Assembly (NCBI GenBank): GCA_934661135.1
Contig: CAKUJA010000020.1
Coordinates: 1 to 26,291 of the forward strand
Direction of reading: 5' to 3'
Source of the DNA: an uncultured Oscillospiraceae bacterium
GTDB lineage: Bacteria; Bacillota; Clostridia; Oscillospirales; Oscillospiraceae
Length of the DNA stretch: 26,291 bases
The notes beneath the pieces are model-generated. The model was given only the letters and a program-made list of their open reading frames with translations. It made no database searches and was not told the origin of the DNA. This document shows positions 15,027 to 24,082 of the stretch, one piece after another. A program made the translations under genes and the position numbers. Every line of letters starts with the position of its first letter. The stretch's first letter is position 1.

Positions 15027-15614
15027 ATGCAGGTCGAAGAAGCCGCCCTGCGGCACACCGTATCAAAAAATATCGCAGCATACCGCAAGGCGCACAGGGA
15101 CACGCAGATGGATCTGGCGGCAAAGCTGAATTATTCCGACAAATCCGTTTCGAAATGGGAGCGCGGAGAAAGTCTGCCCGATATCTATATTCTCACGCGG
15201 ATTGCCGACCTGTATGGCATCACGGTCAGCAATCTGATCGGCGAGGAGGAACCGCCGAGCGAGAACCGGCCGGGGTTCCATATGTTCATCCTGATTCTCT
15301 CCGTCGCGCTGACATTCGCCGTGGCGACGCTGGTGTTCTTCCTGTTCACGGTGTTCGCCGTGCCGTTTCAGGCGTGGCTGTTTTTCATCTACGCGCTGCC
15401 GGTCTCAGCCATCATTGCAACAGTGTTCACCAGCCTTTGGTGGGGCATTTTATGGCAGGGCGTGTCGACGTCGGTGCTGATCTGGACGCTCGGCCTTTCA
15501 ATCTACCTGTCGCTGCCGGTGCCGAATCTGGAGCTGATTTTTGTCGTCTGTGCGGCCGCACAGGTGCTTGTCATCCTTTGGGAGCTGTTTCGCAAGTTCC
15601 GCAGCCGCAAATAA
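15027..15614 (+). CDS. XRE-family regulator with C-terminal membrane domain
   Basis: 195 residues. Residues about 10-65 form a Cro/C1-type helix-turn-helix (NIAAYRKAHRDTQMDLAAKLNYSDKSVSKWERGESLPDI is the characteristic arrangement: helix 2 at QMDLAAKL, recognition helix at SDKSVSKWER). From about residue 80 the chain is strongly hydrophobic, with three to four predicted transmembrane helices (FILILSVALTFAVATLVFF, AWLFFIYALPVSAIIATVF, and two more), ending in a basic RKFRSRK. This layout suggests a membrane-tethered DNA-binding protein sensing envelope or ion conditions, a common but poorly characterised type in Clostridia. The ATG follows TAGGAGGACAGT. It is monocistronic: a strong terminator follows 7 nt after the stop. 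Confidence 0.85.
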   Translation: MQVEEAALRHTVSKNIAAYRKAHRDTQMDLAAKLNYSDKSVSKWERGESLPDIYILTRIADLYGITVSNLIGEEEPPSENRPGFHMFILILSVALTFAVATLVFFLFTVFAVPFQAWLFFIYALPVSAIIATVFTSLWWGILWQGVSTSVLIWTLGLSIYLSLPVPNLELIFVVCAAAQVLVILWELFRKFRSRK

Positions 15615-15620
15615 CCGTTC

Positions 15621-15650
15621 TCCCGCGCCGGTTGGCGCGGGATTTTTTTG
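15621..15650 (+). terminator. Intrinsic terminator after the XRE gene
   Basis: TCCCGCGCC (15621-15629), GGTT loop, GGCGCGGGA (15634-15642), then seven T. Confidence 0.92.
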
Positions 15651-15657
15651 TTTTATC

Positions 15658-15686
15658 TTGCATAATGCAGGCAGATCGCGTATAAT
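15658..15686 (+). promoter_or_regulatory. SigA promoter for asnA-asnS
   Basis: TTGCAT (15658-15663), 17-nt spacer, perfect TATAAT (15681-15686). It gives a leader of about 85-90 nt. Confidence 0.82.
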
Positions 15687-15723
15687 ATAGCGTATTATTT
15701 TAAGATAACACCGTAAAATCCTG

Positions 15724-15741
15724 TTGACACGCTTTTGTCAA
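15724..15741. promoter_or_regulatory. Palindrome in the asnA leader
   Basis: TTGACA, 6 nt (CGCTTT), TGTCAA, about 40 nt before the asnA ATG. It could be an operator or a small leader hairpin; there is no suitable -10 box for its TTGACA to act as a promoter. Confidence 0.4.
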
Positions 15742-15779
15742 ATCATGCGTTGTTGTCCAAAGAAAGTGAGGTTTGTCAT

Positions 15780-16787
15780 ATGAGCAAGCTAAGCATCCCG
15801 CAAAACTATCATGCACCGCTCAGCGTCTACGAGCTGCAGCGGGCAATCGAATTCATCAAGAGCAATTTTCAGGTGAATCTGGGCAATGCGCTCAATCTGC
15901 GCCGTGTGTCCGCGCCGCTGTTCGTCGATGAAAATTCCGGTCTCAACGACAACCTCAACGGCTACGAGCGCCCCGTCTCCTTCGACATCCCTGCCATTGG
16001 CGTAAATGCGCAGGTCGTGCACTCGCTGGCAAAGTGGAAGCGTCTGGCGCTCAAGCGCTATCAGTTCAATGTCGGCAAGGGGCTGTTCACCGATATGAAC
16101 GCCATCCGCCGCGACGAGGAGCTAGACAATCTTCACTCGATCTACGTCGACCAGTGGGACTGGGAAAAGGTCATCTCCCGCGAGGATCGCAACGAAGCAT
16201 ATCTCAAGCGCACGGTGCGCGACATTGTCGGCGCGGTCTGCGAGACGAACGACGCGCTCGGCATTGCGTTCCCGAGCCTGCACACGAAGCTCGACCGCGA
16301 GGTGTTCTTCATCACCACGCAGGAGCTTGAGGATCTCTACCCCGACAAGACGCCGAAGGAGCGCGAAAACGCGATTGTGCGCGAGCACCACACCGTTTTC
16401 CTGATGCAGATCGGCGGCAAGCTGAAATCCGGCAAGCCGCATGACGGCAGGGCGCCCGACTATGACGACTGGGCGCTGAACGGCGATATTTTAATGTGGA
16501 ACCCGGTGCTGGAGTGCGCATTTGAGATTTCGTCGATGGGTATCCGCGTCGACGAGGAATCGATGGCGCGCCAGCTCAAGCTCGCCGGCTGCGAGGAGCG
16601 GCGCGAGCTGCCGTTCCACAAGATGCTGCTGCATGGCGAGCTGCCGCTGACGATGGGCGGCGGCATCGGCCAGAGCCGCGTCTGTATGCTGCTGATCGGC
16701 ACGTGCCACATCGGTGAGGTACAGTGCAGCCTGTGGGATGAGCAGACGCAGAAGGCCTGCCAGAATGCGGGCATTTTGCTGCTTTAA
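15780..16787 (+). CDS. asnA: Ammonia-dependent aspartate--ammonia ligase (asparagine synthetase A)
   Basis: 335 residues, normal for AsnA (about 330). It makes asparagine from aspartate, ammonia and ATP using a class II aminoacyl-tRNA-synthetase-like fold. Visible AsnA hallmarks: RVSAPLFVDENSGLNDNLNG near residue 40, RPVSFD, VVHSLAKWKRLAL, GLFTDMNAIRRDE, SIYVDQWDWEK, PDYDDWALNGDI and the closing GGGIGQSR. The ATG follows GTGAGGTTTGTC; a slightly longer in-frame start exists but has no ribosome site. It is the first gene of a two-gene unit with asnS, 44 nt apart: it makes the amino acid that AsnS then loads onto tRNA. No T-box fits in the short leader. Confidence 0.97.
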   Translation: MSKLSIPQNYHAPLSVYELQRAIEFIKSNFQVNLGNALNLRRVSAPLFVDENSGLNDNLNGYERPVSFDIPAIGVNAQVVHSLAKWKRLALKRYQFNVGKGLFTDMNAIRRDEELDNLHSIYVDQWDWEKVISREDRNEAYLKRTVRDIVGAVCETNDALGIAFPSLHTKLDREVFFITTQELEDLYPDKTPKERENAIVREHHTVFLMQIGGKLKSGKPHDGRAPDYDDWALNGDILMWNPVLECAFEISSMGIRVDEESMARQLKLAGCEERRELPFHKMLLHGELPLTMGGGIGQSRVCMLLIGTCHIGEVQCSLWDEQTQKACQNAGILLL

Positions 16788-16831
16788 TTTGATAGAAATC
16801 AATACACTCCGAAAGTGAGGAAAACAATACT

Positions 16832-18226
<1,395 letters not shown>

Positions 18227-18229
18227 TTG

Positions 18230-18281
18230 TAGGGTGTAACCGAAAACTGTTCACATGCCCCCAGTTTTCAGATACACCCTA
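18230..18281. repeat. MITE-like element, 52-bp palindromic short form
   Basis: TAGGGTGTAACCGAAAACTG (18230-18249), 12-nt centre, CAGTTTTCAGATACACCCTA (18262-18281). The right arm, inverted, matches the first 18 bases of the long copies (TAGGGTGTATCTGAAAAC), and it also begins and ends in TA. It lies 3 nt after the asnS stop and may add a 3'-end hairpin to the transcript. Confidence 0.8.
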
Positions 18282-18283
18282 AG

Positions 18284-18320
18284 CCGCTTCTTCTGTTTCA
18301 TGCAGGAGAAGCGGTTTTTT
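18284..18320 (+). terminator. Intrinsic terminator of asnA-asnS
   Basis: CCGCTTCTTCTG (18284-18295), 7-nt loop, CAGGAGAAGCGG (18303-18314) with one wobble pair, then six T. Confidence 0.85.
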
Positions 18321-18342
18321 CATTTTCCGCTGCGGCGGGGAC

Positions 18343-18364
18343 GGGCGGACAGAGTCGTCCGCCC
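18343..18364. repeat. GGGCGGAC hairpin repeat
   Basis: GGGCGGAC (18343-18350), 6 nt, GTCCGCCC (18357-18364), followed by CTACATTCA. Same type as the hairpin at 7719-7740. The rest of 18321-18522 holds no gene that I can support. Confidence 0.65.
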
Positions 18365-18522
18365 CTACATTCACAGCCGACTGTGCGGTGCAAAATCGCC
18401 CTGTCGCGAACAAAAGTCCACTGCGGCTTTTTCCATTTAGCACAGCGAAGACATTTTTCCGCCCAGATTCCGACACAATTTCGGCCAAGTTCACAAAATC
18501 TTTCAAACTGCGCAAAAAATGC

Positions 18523-18551
18523 TTGCTTTTTTCTTCCATCGCCGCTATAAT
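18523..18551 (+). promoter_or_regulatory. SigA promoter for the liv operon
   Basis: TTGCTT (18523-18528), 17-nt spacer, perfect TATAAT (18546-18551), 62 nt before the livJ ATG. Confidence 0.82.
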
Positions 18552-18613
18552 GTCAACCATAGATTTTTCGTGCACATTTGTCTTTTGTGTGCGGACAGTT
18601 TGGAGGGAATTCT

Positions 18614-19870
18614 ATGAAAAAGATTCTTGCGCTTCTTCTTTGCATTGCACTGATGGCCTGCCTGCTCGCCGGCTGCGGCGACAACAGCGCCAAATCGGAC
18701 ACGGCTTCGACCAACACCTCGTCCGATGCTTCCGCTTCTTCCGATGCTTCGGCTGATGCCGCAAGCGACTCCGCTGCTTCGGGCGACAAGGTTGTCCGCA
18801 TCGGCGTCTTTGAGCCGCAGACCGGCGACAACGGTGCAGGCGGCAAGCAGGAGATTCTCGGGATGCAGTATGCCAACTCCGTACAGCCCACCGTCGAGAT
18901 CGGCGGCGAGACCTATGAGGTCAAGCTCGAGATCGTCGACAACCGCACCTCCGCTGAGAACGGCCCGTCCGCCGCGGCGGAACTGATGAACCGTGACGTC
19001 TCCATCGTCCTCGGCTCCTACGGCTCCGGCGTCTCCATGGCCGGCGGCGAGGTCTTTGCCGAGGCCGGCGTCCCCGCCATCGGCGTCACCTGCACCAACC
19101 CGCAGGTCACCGCAGACTGCGACGTCTACTTCCGCATCTGCTTCCTCGATCCGTTCCAGGGCACCGTCCTTGCCAACTACGCCTGGAACTCCGGCGTGAC
19201 CACCGCCTACACGCTGGCCATGCTCGGCTCCGACTATGATCAGGGTCTGGTCTACTACTTCAAGCAGGCGTTTGAAGCGCTCGGCGGCACGGTCGTCTCC
19301 GAGGACTTCCCGGAAGGCACCGCGAACTTTGTCTCCTACATCAACAACGCGCAGGCCGCGAACGCGGGCGTTATCATGGCTCCTGTCTCCACGAACTATG
19401 CGCAGCTGATCATCGAGGCCGCTTCCTCGCAGGGCTTTGAGGGCGAGCTGCTCGGCTCCGACACGTGGGACAACAACATGGTCGTCGAGTCCGCCAAGGG
19501 TAAGGACGTCAGCGTCAAGATCACGACCTTCTATCAGGAGGGCGGCAACCCCGAATTCGACGCCGGCATCAAGGAATGGATGAACGCCAACCCCGACGCC
19601 CTGACCAACAACGGCGGCAACGACATGGTTTCTGCCGTCACCGCGATGGGCTATGACGCCTACTTCACCGCGCTCGAGGCCATCAAGTCCGCCGGCTCCG
19701 CGGACCCCGCCGACGTTCTGGCTGCGCTGCCGTCCGTCTCCTACGAGGGCGTGTCCGGCCTGATCGAATTCGACGAGATCGGCGATGCCAAGCGCGATGC
19801 GGCCTACATCAAGACCGCCAACACCGAGACCGGCGAATGGGAGTTCGTCACGGTTCAGGGCGTCGAGTAA
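18614..19870 (+). CDS. livJ: Amino-acid ABC transporter substrate-binding lipoprotein (LivJ/HAAT type)
   Basis: 418 residues from MKKILALLL, after TGGAGGG. Residues 1-18 are a lipoprotein signal with lipobox LAGC, so the mature protein is lipid-anchored outside the membrane. A Ser/Ala/Asp-rich tether (about 21-62) follows, then a Peripla_BP_6 fold: VVRIGVFEPQTGDNGAGGKQE, a typical first strand and loop of LivJ-like proteins, then YANSV, IVLGSYGSGVSMAGGEVFAEAGVPAIGVTCTNPQVT and the second lobe from about 190. It captures substrate for the permeases encoded after it. Leucine/isoleucine/valine is the family prototype, but relatives bind urea, short amides or other amino acids, so specificity is open. 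Codon use is markedly biased, fitting high expression. Two hairpins separate it from livH. Confidence 0.92.
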   Translation: MKKILALLLCIALMACLLAGCGDNSAKSDTASTNTSSDASASSDASADAASDSAASGDKVVRIGVFEPQTGDNGAGGKQEILGMQYANSVQPTVEIGGETYEVKLEIVDNRTSAENGPSAAAELMNRDVSIVLGSYGSGVSMAGGEVFAEAGVPAIGVTCTNPQVTADCDVYFRICFLDPFQGTVLANYAWNSGVTTAYTLAMLGSDYDQGLVYYFKQAFEALGGTVVSEDFPEGTANFVSYINNAQAANAGVIMAPVSTNYAQLIIEAASSQGFEGELLGSDTWDNNMVVESAKGKDVSVKITTFYQEGGNPEFDAGIKEWMNANPDALTNNGGNDMVSAVTAMGYDAYFTALEAIKSAGSADPADVLAALPSVSYEGVSGLIEFDEIGDAKRDAAYIKTANTETGEWEFVTVQGVE

Positions 19871-19910
19871 GCGCCGCACCCAAACCGCGCAGACCGTAAA
19901 CTACAATTCC

Positions 19911-19941
19911 GACCTGATAGGGCATTTTGCCCTATCAGGTC
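19911..19941 (+). promoter_or_regulatory. Strong hairpin downstream of livJ
   Basis: A 14-bp perfect stem, GACCTGATAGGGCA (19911-19924) with 19928-19941, 3-nt loop, no T-run after it. Probably an mRNA-stabilising or partial-termination structure that raises binding-protein output over the permeases. Confidence 0.7.
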
Positions 19942-19952
19942 GCACCCCGTTT

Positions 19953-20010
19953 ATAACGGAGGATCCGCGCAGCACATCCTGCGCGATCTGCTGTGGGGAT
20001 ACTCCGTTAT
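19953..20010 (+). promoter_or_regulatory. Second structured element before livH
   Basis: ATAACGGAG (19953-19961) pairs with CTCCGTTAT (20002-20010), enclosing a GCGCAG/CTGCGC hairpin. The outer 3' arm ends 73 nt before the livH ATG. It may be an RNA processing or regulatory fold; no known riboswitch recognised. Confidence 0.55.
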
Positions 20011-20082
20011 CCCACATCAAAATCCAGCGGCGTGATTTTTTCTATCAACGGAAAAGATCCGGCGCAAAAAGGAGACTCCTGT

Positions 20083-20961
20083 ATGCAGAGCTTACTCCCC
20101 TATGTCATTAACGGCATCTCTGCCGGTGGTCAATACGCGCTGATCGCCATCGGCTATACGCTCGTCTACGGCATCCTGCGGCTCATCAACTTCGCGCACG
20201 GCGACGTGTTCATGGTGGCCGGACTGCTGATGATCTACTTCACGGCGTCGCTGCCGATGTACCTTGCACTGCCGCTCGTCGTGGTCTGCACGGCGCTGCT
20301 CGGCTTTTTCATTGAGCGCGCGGCCTATAAGCCGCTGCGCAGCGCGCCGCGGATGTCGCTGATGATCTCGGCCATCGGCGTGAGCTACCTGATTCAAAAT
20401 CTCGCGTTCTATCTGACCGGCGGCCTGCCGAAGCCGGTCACAAACCCGATTCCTTGGATCTCCGACACAATCAATGTCTTTGGCGCGAGCACCAAGCGTG
20501 TCACACTGGTGACGCCCGTGCTGACGATTCTGCTCGTGTTCGGTCTTCTCTGGCTGACGAAGAAAACGAGGATCGGCATGGCGATGCGCGCGGCGTCCAA
20601 GGATTTTGAGACGGCGCAGCTCATGGGCATCAAGATCAACTCCGTGATCTCGTTCACGTTCGTCGTCGGCTCAGTGCTGGCATCGGTCGGCGCAATGCTC
20701 TACTTCACCAACTATCCGAACGTCTCCGTCACATCCGGCGGTATGCCGGGTCTGAAAGCGTTTGTCGCGGCGGTATTCGGCGGCATCGGCTCGATTCCGG
20801 GCGCGGTCGTCGGCGCGTTTATCATTGGTCTGAGCGAGGAGCTCATCAAGGGCATCGGCTATTCCACGTTTTCCGACGCGTTTACCTTCGCGCTGCTGAT
20901 CGTGATTCTCTGCGTCAAGCCCACGGGACTGTTCGGTGAAGCCGTCACCGACAAGGTATAA
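20083..20961 (+). CDS. livH: Branched-chain amino-acid-type ABC permease LivH
   Basis: 292 residues from MQSLLPYVINGI, after AAAGGAG; upstream in-frame ATG at 19993 lies in the structured leader and lacks a ribosome site. A hydrophobic protein of about eight transmembrane helices with LivH hallmarks: NGISAGGQYALIAIGYTLVYGILRLINFAHGD near the start, ERAAYKPLR, AMRAASKDFETAQLMGI (EAA-like loop contacting the ATPase) and GLKAFVAAVFGGIGSIPGAVVGAFIIGLSEE. It forms the membrane channel together with LivM. The gene lies 212 nt after livJ and 13 nt before livM. Confidence 0.95.
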   Translation: MQSLLPYVINGISAGGQYALIAIGYTLVYGILRLINFAHGDVFMVAGLLMIYFTASLPMYLALPLVVVCTALLGFFIERAAYKPLRSAPRMSLMISAIGVSYLIQNLAFYLTGGLPKPVTNPIPWISDTINVFGASTKRVTLVTPVLTILLVFGLLWLTKKTRIGMAMRAASKDFETAQLMGIKINSVISFTFVVGSVLASVGAMLYFTNYPNVSVTSGGMPGLKAFVAAVFGGIGSIPGAVVGAFIIGLSEELIKGIGYSTFSDAFTFALLIVILCVKPTGLFGEAVTDKV

Positions 20962-20974
20962 GGAGGGACACGCC

Positions 20975-22075
20975 ATGACGAAAAAACTACACCGCGAGTC
21001 GCTCCTCGTCGCCATCATCCTGTTGGCGCTGCTGGCCGCGTGCTTCTATCTCGATTCCGTGCTCCCCAGCTATCATATTGCAATCAAGGTCATCAAAAAA
21101 GCGGCAGTCTACTCGCTCGTCGCCGTGTCGATGAACCTGCTCAACGGCTTCACGGGTCTGTTCTCCCTCGGTCAGGCCGGGTTTATGCTGCTCGGCGCGT
21201 ATGCCTATGCAGTGCTCTGCATTCCGGTTGCCAAGCGCGCGGGCGTCTACCAGCAGTTTGAGGGCGGCCTGATTCAGTTCTCCCTGCCGGAAACGTTCGC
21301 AAAATTCTTCGGCCAGAGCGCAGGCACAGTCGTCGGCATTCTGCTTGCCCTGTTGATCGGCGGCTTGATTGCCGCACTGATGGCCTATCTCATCGGTCTG
21401 CCGGTGCTGCGGCTGAAATCCGACTATCTGGCCATCGCAACGCTCGGCTTTGCCGAGATTCTGCGCGCGTTCTTCCAGTGGAATGCGCTCGGCCCGATCA
21501 CCAACGGCTCGAACCTGCTCAAGGGTTACCCGGATTTTGACCACGCTGCGTCCTATCTGATTTTGATTGCGCTGTTTATCGGCGTGATTCTGCTGCTTGT
21601 CAACTCGACCTACGGCCGCGCATTCAAGGCCATCCGCGACGATGAGGTCGCTGCCGAGGCCATGGGCATCAACCTTGCGCATCACAAGCGCCTCGCCTTT
21701 ATCATTTCCTCGTTCTTCGCAGGCGTCGGCGGCGGGATGCTCGCCATGTATATGGGCGCGGTGCAGGCGCTCTCGTTCAAGAGCACGATGACCTATGAGA
21801 TTCTGCTGATCGTCGTCATCGGCGGCATCGGCTCGATCACCGGCTCCGTCATCACGAGCTTCTTATACATTGCCAGCGTCGAATGGCTGCTGCGCGGCCT
21901 GGACTCGGGCGAATTCCTCGGCATTCAGGCGCCCGGTATCTTCAAAAACGGCTTCCGTATGGCCATCGTGTCGGTTATCATCATGCTCATCGTGCTGTTT
22001 TTCCGCAAAGGGATCATGGGCAACCGCGAGCTGACCGACCTGCTCCGGCGCAAGCCGCGAAAGGAGGGCAAATAG
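20975..22075 (+). CDS. livM: Branched-chain amino-acid-type ABC permease LivM
   Basis: 366 residues from MTKKLHRES, preceded by AAGGAGGG. Multi-pass inner-membrane permease: VAVSMNLLNGFTGLFSLGQAGFMLLGAYAYA is the LivM signature; GLPVLRLKSDYLAIATLGFAEILR, STYGRAFKAIRDDEVAAEAMGIN (cytoplasmic coupling loop) and VIGGIGSITGSV follow. It pairs with LivH. Between the first helices and the core there is a somewhat long segment (about residues 90-120, with VYQQFEGGLIQFSLPETFAKFFG), also seen in some clostridial relatives. It ends with TAG one base before the livG ATG, so the two are tightly coupled. Confidence 0.95.
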   Translation: MTKKLHRESLLVAIILLALLAACFYLDSVLPSYHIAIKVIKKAAVYSLVAVSMNLLNGFTGLFSLGQAGFMLLGAYAYAVLCIPVAKRAGVYQQFEGGLIQFSLPETFAKFFGQSAGTVVGILLALLIGGLIAALMAYLIGLPVLRLKSDYLAIATLGFAEILRAFFQWNALGPITNGSNLLKGYPDFDHAASYLILIALFIGVILLLVNSTYGRAFKAIRDDEVAAEAMGINLAHHKRLAFIISSFFAGVGGGMLAMYMGAVQALSFKSTMTYEILLIVVIGGIGSITGSVITSFLYIASVEWLLRGLDSGEFLGIQAPGIFKNGFRMAIVSVIIMLIVLFFRKGIMGNRELTDLLRRKPRKEGK

Positions 22076-22076
22076 T

Positions 22077-22919
22077 ATGGCGCAGAATGTCCTTCATGTA
22101 GAAAATGTCACGATGCAGTTCGGCGGTGTTGTCGCCGTGAACAACCTGTCCATGGACATCTACGAGCACGAGATTGTCGCGCTGATCGGCCCGAACGGTG
22201 CGGGCAAGACCACGGCGTTCAACTGCATCACCGGCGTCTACCAGCCGACAAATGGCAAGGTCGAATTCTATGGCGAGCCGATCATCGAAACCTATCCGCG
22301 CGGCAAGCTGAAAAAGCTCTATGCCGGGGAGAACGCCGGCCGCTACCATCAGTACATCGTCAGCAAACCGGACGCAATCACAAAGCGCGGCATCGCCCGC
22401 ACGTTCCAGAATATCCGCCTGTTTCAGTCGATGACAGTCTTTGAAAACGTGCTCACGGCCATGCACGTCCGCCGCACGTCCAATGTGTTCTCCGCCACGT
22501 TCCGTCTGAACGCGAAGGAGGATCGCGCACAGCGCGCACGGGCGCTCGAGCTGCTCGAGATCGTCGGTCTGGCAGACCTCAAGGACGAGATGGCCACGTC
22601 CCTACCCTACGGCAAGCAGCGCCGGCTGGAGATCGCCCGCGCGCTGGCCACCGATCCGAAGCTGCTGCTGCTCGACGAACCGGCTGCCGGTATGAACCCG
22701 CAGGAGACCGACGAGCTGACTGCGTTCATCCGCAGCATCCGCGACCAGTTCGGCCTAACGATCTTCCTGATTGAGCACCACATGGATCTTGTTATGGACA
22801 TCTCCGACCGCATCTATGTGATCGACTTTGGCCGGCAGATCGCGGCGGGCGTGCCGTCTGAGATTCAAAACGATCCGCGCGTTATCGACGCATATCTGGG
22901 GGTGGACGACGATGAGTAA
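22077..22919 (+). CDS. livG: Liv transporter ATP-binding protein LivG
   Basis: 280 residues. ABC ATPase that powers the LivHM channel. Walker A GPNGAGKTT near residue 40, Q-loop RTFQNIRLF near 110, signature LPYGKQRRLEIARAL (LSGGQ replaced by the LivG-type LPYGKQ), Walker B LLLLDEPAAGMNP and switch His in LIEHHMD. Between Walker A and the Q-loop sits an extra segment of about 25 residues (ETYPRGKLKKLYAGENAGRYHQ and on) compared with E. coli LivG. AAGGAGG precedes the ATG. Its 3' end overlaps livF by 8 nt. Confidence 0.95.
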   Translation: MAQNVLHVENVTMQFGGVVAVNNLSMDIYEHEIVALIGPNGAGKTTAFNCITGVYQPTNGKVEFYGEPIIETYPRGKLKKLYAGENAGRYHQYIVSKPDAITKRGIARTFQNIRLFQSMTVFENVLTAMHVRRTSNVFSATFRLNAKEDRAQRARALELLEIVGLADLKDEMATSLPYGKQRRLEIARALATDPKLLLLDEPAAGMNPQETDELTAFIRSIRDQFGLTIFLIEHHMDLVMDISDRIYVIDFGRQIAAGVPSEIQNDPRVIDAYLGVDDDE

Positions 22920-23628
22920 CATTCTGGAAATCCGCAATCTTGTCGTCTCCTACGGCGGCATTGAAGCCGTCAAGGGCATCGACCTCGACGTGGAGCAGGG
23001 CAAAATCGTCACGCTCATCGGCTCGAACGGCGCAGGCAAATCCACCACGCTGAAAACCATCGCAGGTCTCGTCAAGCCGAAATCGGGCAGCATCACCTTT
23101 CACGGGGAACCGCTGCTGGGAAAGTCGACCGATCAGATCGTCTCCCGCGGCGTCACGCTCGTGCCCGAAGGTCGGCGCGTGTTCCCGAACCTGAGCGTCG
23201 CGGAAAATCTCCGCATCGGCGCCTATCTGCGCAAGCAGAACATCCAGGACGATCTCAATCGCGTCTATGAGCTGTTTCCGCGCCTGAAAGAGCGCGAATG
23301 GCAGCTTGCCGGGACACTCTCGGGCGGCGAGCAGCAAATGCTGGCCGTCGGCCGGGCGCTGATGGCCAAGCCGCAGCTGATTATGATGGATGAGCCGTCG
23401 CTCGGCCTTGCGCCGATTGTCGTGCGCGGTATCTTCGACATCATCCGCGAGATCAACGCGCAGGGCATCACGGTTCTGCTCATCGAGCAGAACGCTAACA
23501 TGGCGCTCAAAATTGCCGACCGCGCCTACGTCATGCAGACCGGGCAGATCACCATGTCCGGCTCCGGCCGGGAGCTGGCCGAAAACGAAGAAGTCAAGGC
23601 CGCTTACCTCGGCAAATCGAAAAACTGA
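22912..23628 (+). CDS. livF: Liv transporter ATP-binding protein LivF
   Basis: 238 residues, the usual LivF length. Second ATPase of the importer, pairing with LivG. Walker A GSNGAGKST near residue 37, VPEGRRVFPNLSVAENLRIGAY (LivF hallmark), signature LSGGEQQMLAVGRALM, Walker B LIMMDEPSLGLAP and switch region LLIEQNANMAL. The ATG lies within the last codons of livG (8-nt overlap), typical translational coupling, with a G-rich stretch upstream as ribosome site. It is the last gene of the operon; hairpins and a terminator follow. Confidence 0.96.
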   Translation: MSNILEIRNLVVSYGGIEAVKGIDLDVEQGKIVTLIGSNGAGKSTTLKTIAGLVKPKSGSITFHGEPLLGKSTDQIVSRGVTLVPEGRRVFPNLSVAENLRIGAYLRKQNIQDDLNRVYELFPRLKEREWQLAGTLSGGEQQMLAVGRALMAKPQLIMMDEPSLGLAPIVVRGIFDIIREINAQGITVLLIEQNANMALKIADRAYVMQTGQITMSGSGRELAENEEVKAAYLGKSKN

Positions 23629-23637
23629 TCCCGCAGC

Positions 23638-23661
23638 GTGTCAAAAAGACTTTTTCGACAC
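23638..23661. repeat. GTGTC...GACAC hairpin after livF
   Basis: GTGTCAAAAAG and CTTTTTCGACAC pair around a short loop. A related half-copy (GTGTCGAAAAAGTCTTTTCG) occurs at 2419-2438. It may help stop transcription ahead of the stronger terminator. Confidence 0.6.
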
Positions 23662-23667
23662 GCCGCC

Positions 23668-23703
23668 GATCTCCCCTCCTCCCGGAGGGGAGATCGTTTT
23701 TTT
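23668..23703 (+). terminator. Intrinsic terminator of the liv operon
   Basis: GATCTCCCCTCC (23668-23679), TCCC loop, GGAGGGGAGATC (23684-23695), then G and a run of T. Confidence 0.93.
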
Positions 23704-24029
23704 ATTCCCCTCCCCACAGCAGAAACCGATAGGGACGCCCTTTTGAACCCATTCTTTTCTTTCTCCTTCAGAAAGAAAAGAACGGTTTCAATCTGCCAAG
23801 AAAAGAAAGAGGGCAGCAGTTCCTACCGTAGTCCTAAATTTTCTCAGAAGATTTCGGCCTTCATCCGTCCGTCGCGCCCATCCCTACCACCCGAAAGGTC
23901 TCTGCGCTCTGCGCATCGCCTTTCGGAGACACCTGCAATCTTGATACTACTCCTTCCTATGGGGGCGGACGACTCTACATTCATAATTTCTAAAATGAAA
24001 CAGGCAGCAATCTATTTATAATTTTTAAG
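23704..24029. repeat. Intergenic region with A/G-tract hairpin and GGGCGGAC module
   Basis: No supported gene in about 325 bp. A perfect 13-bp stem TTCTTTTCTTTCT/AGAAAGAAAAGAA lies at 23752-23764 with 23770-23782, preceded by ACCCA as is the related T-rich hairpin near 25906-25932. GGGGGCGGACGACTCTACATTCA at 23961-23983 is a half-copy of the GGGCGGAC repeat, with the same CTACATTCA tail as at 18365. Confidence 0.55.
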
Positions 24030-24048
24030 GTGTCGAAATTTGTCATCT

Positions 24049-24058
24049 ATGCTATAAT
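24049..24058 (+). promoter_or_regulatory. Extended -10 promoter of the deacetylase gene
   Basis: A perfect TATAAT (24053-24058) preceded by TGC, giving an extended -10, but no good -35 at 17 nt. It lies 24 nt before the ATG. Confidence 0.55.
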
Positions 24059-24082
24059 GGTGGAACAGGAAGGAGGGTTCCT

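Noticed and set aside
15640..15779. T-box riboswitch before asnA
   Set aside because: The leader after the promoter is about 90 nt, and no stem I/antiterminator arrangement was seen.
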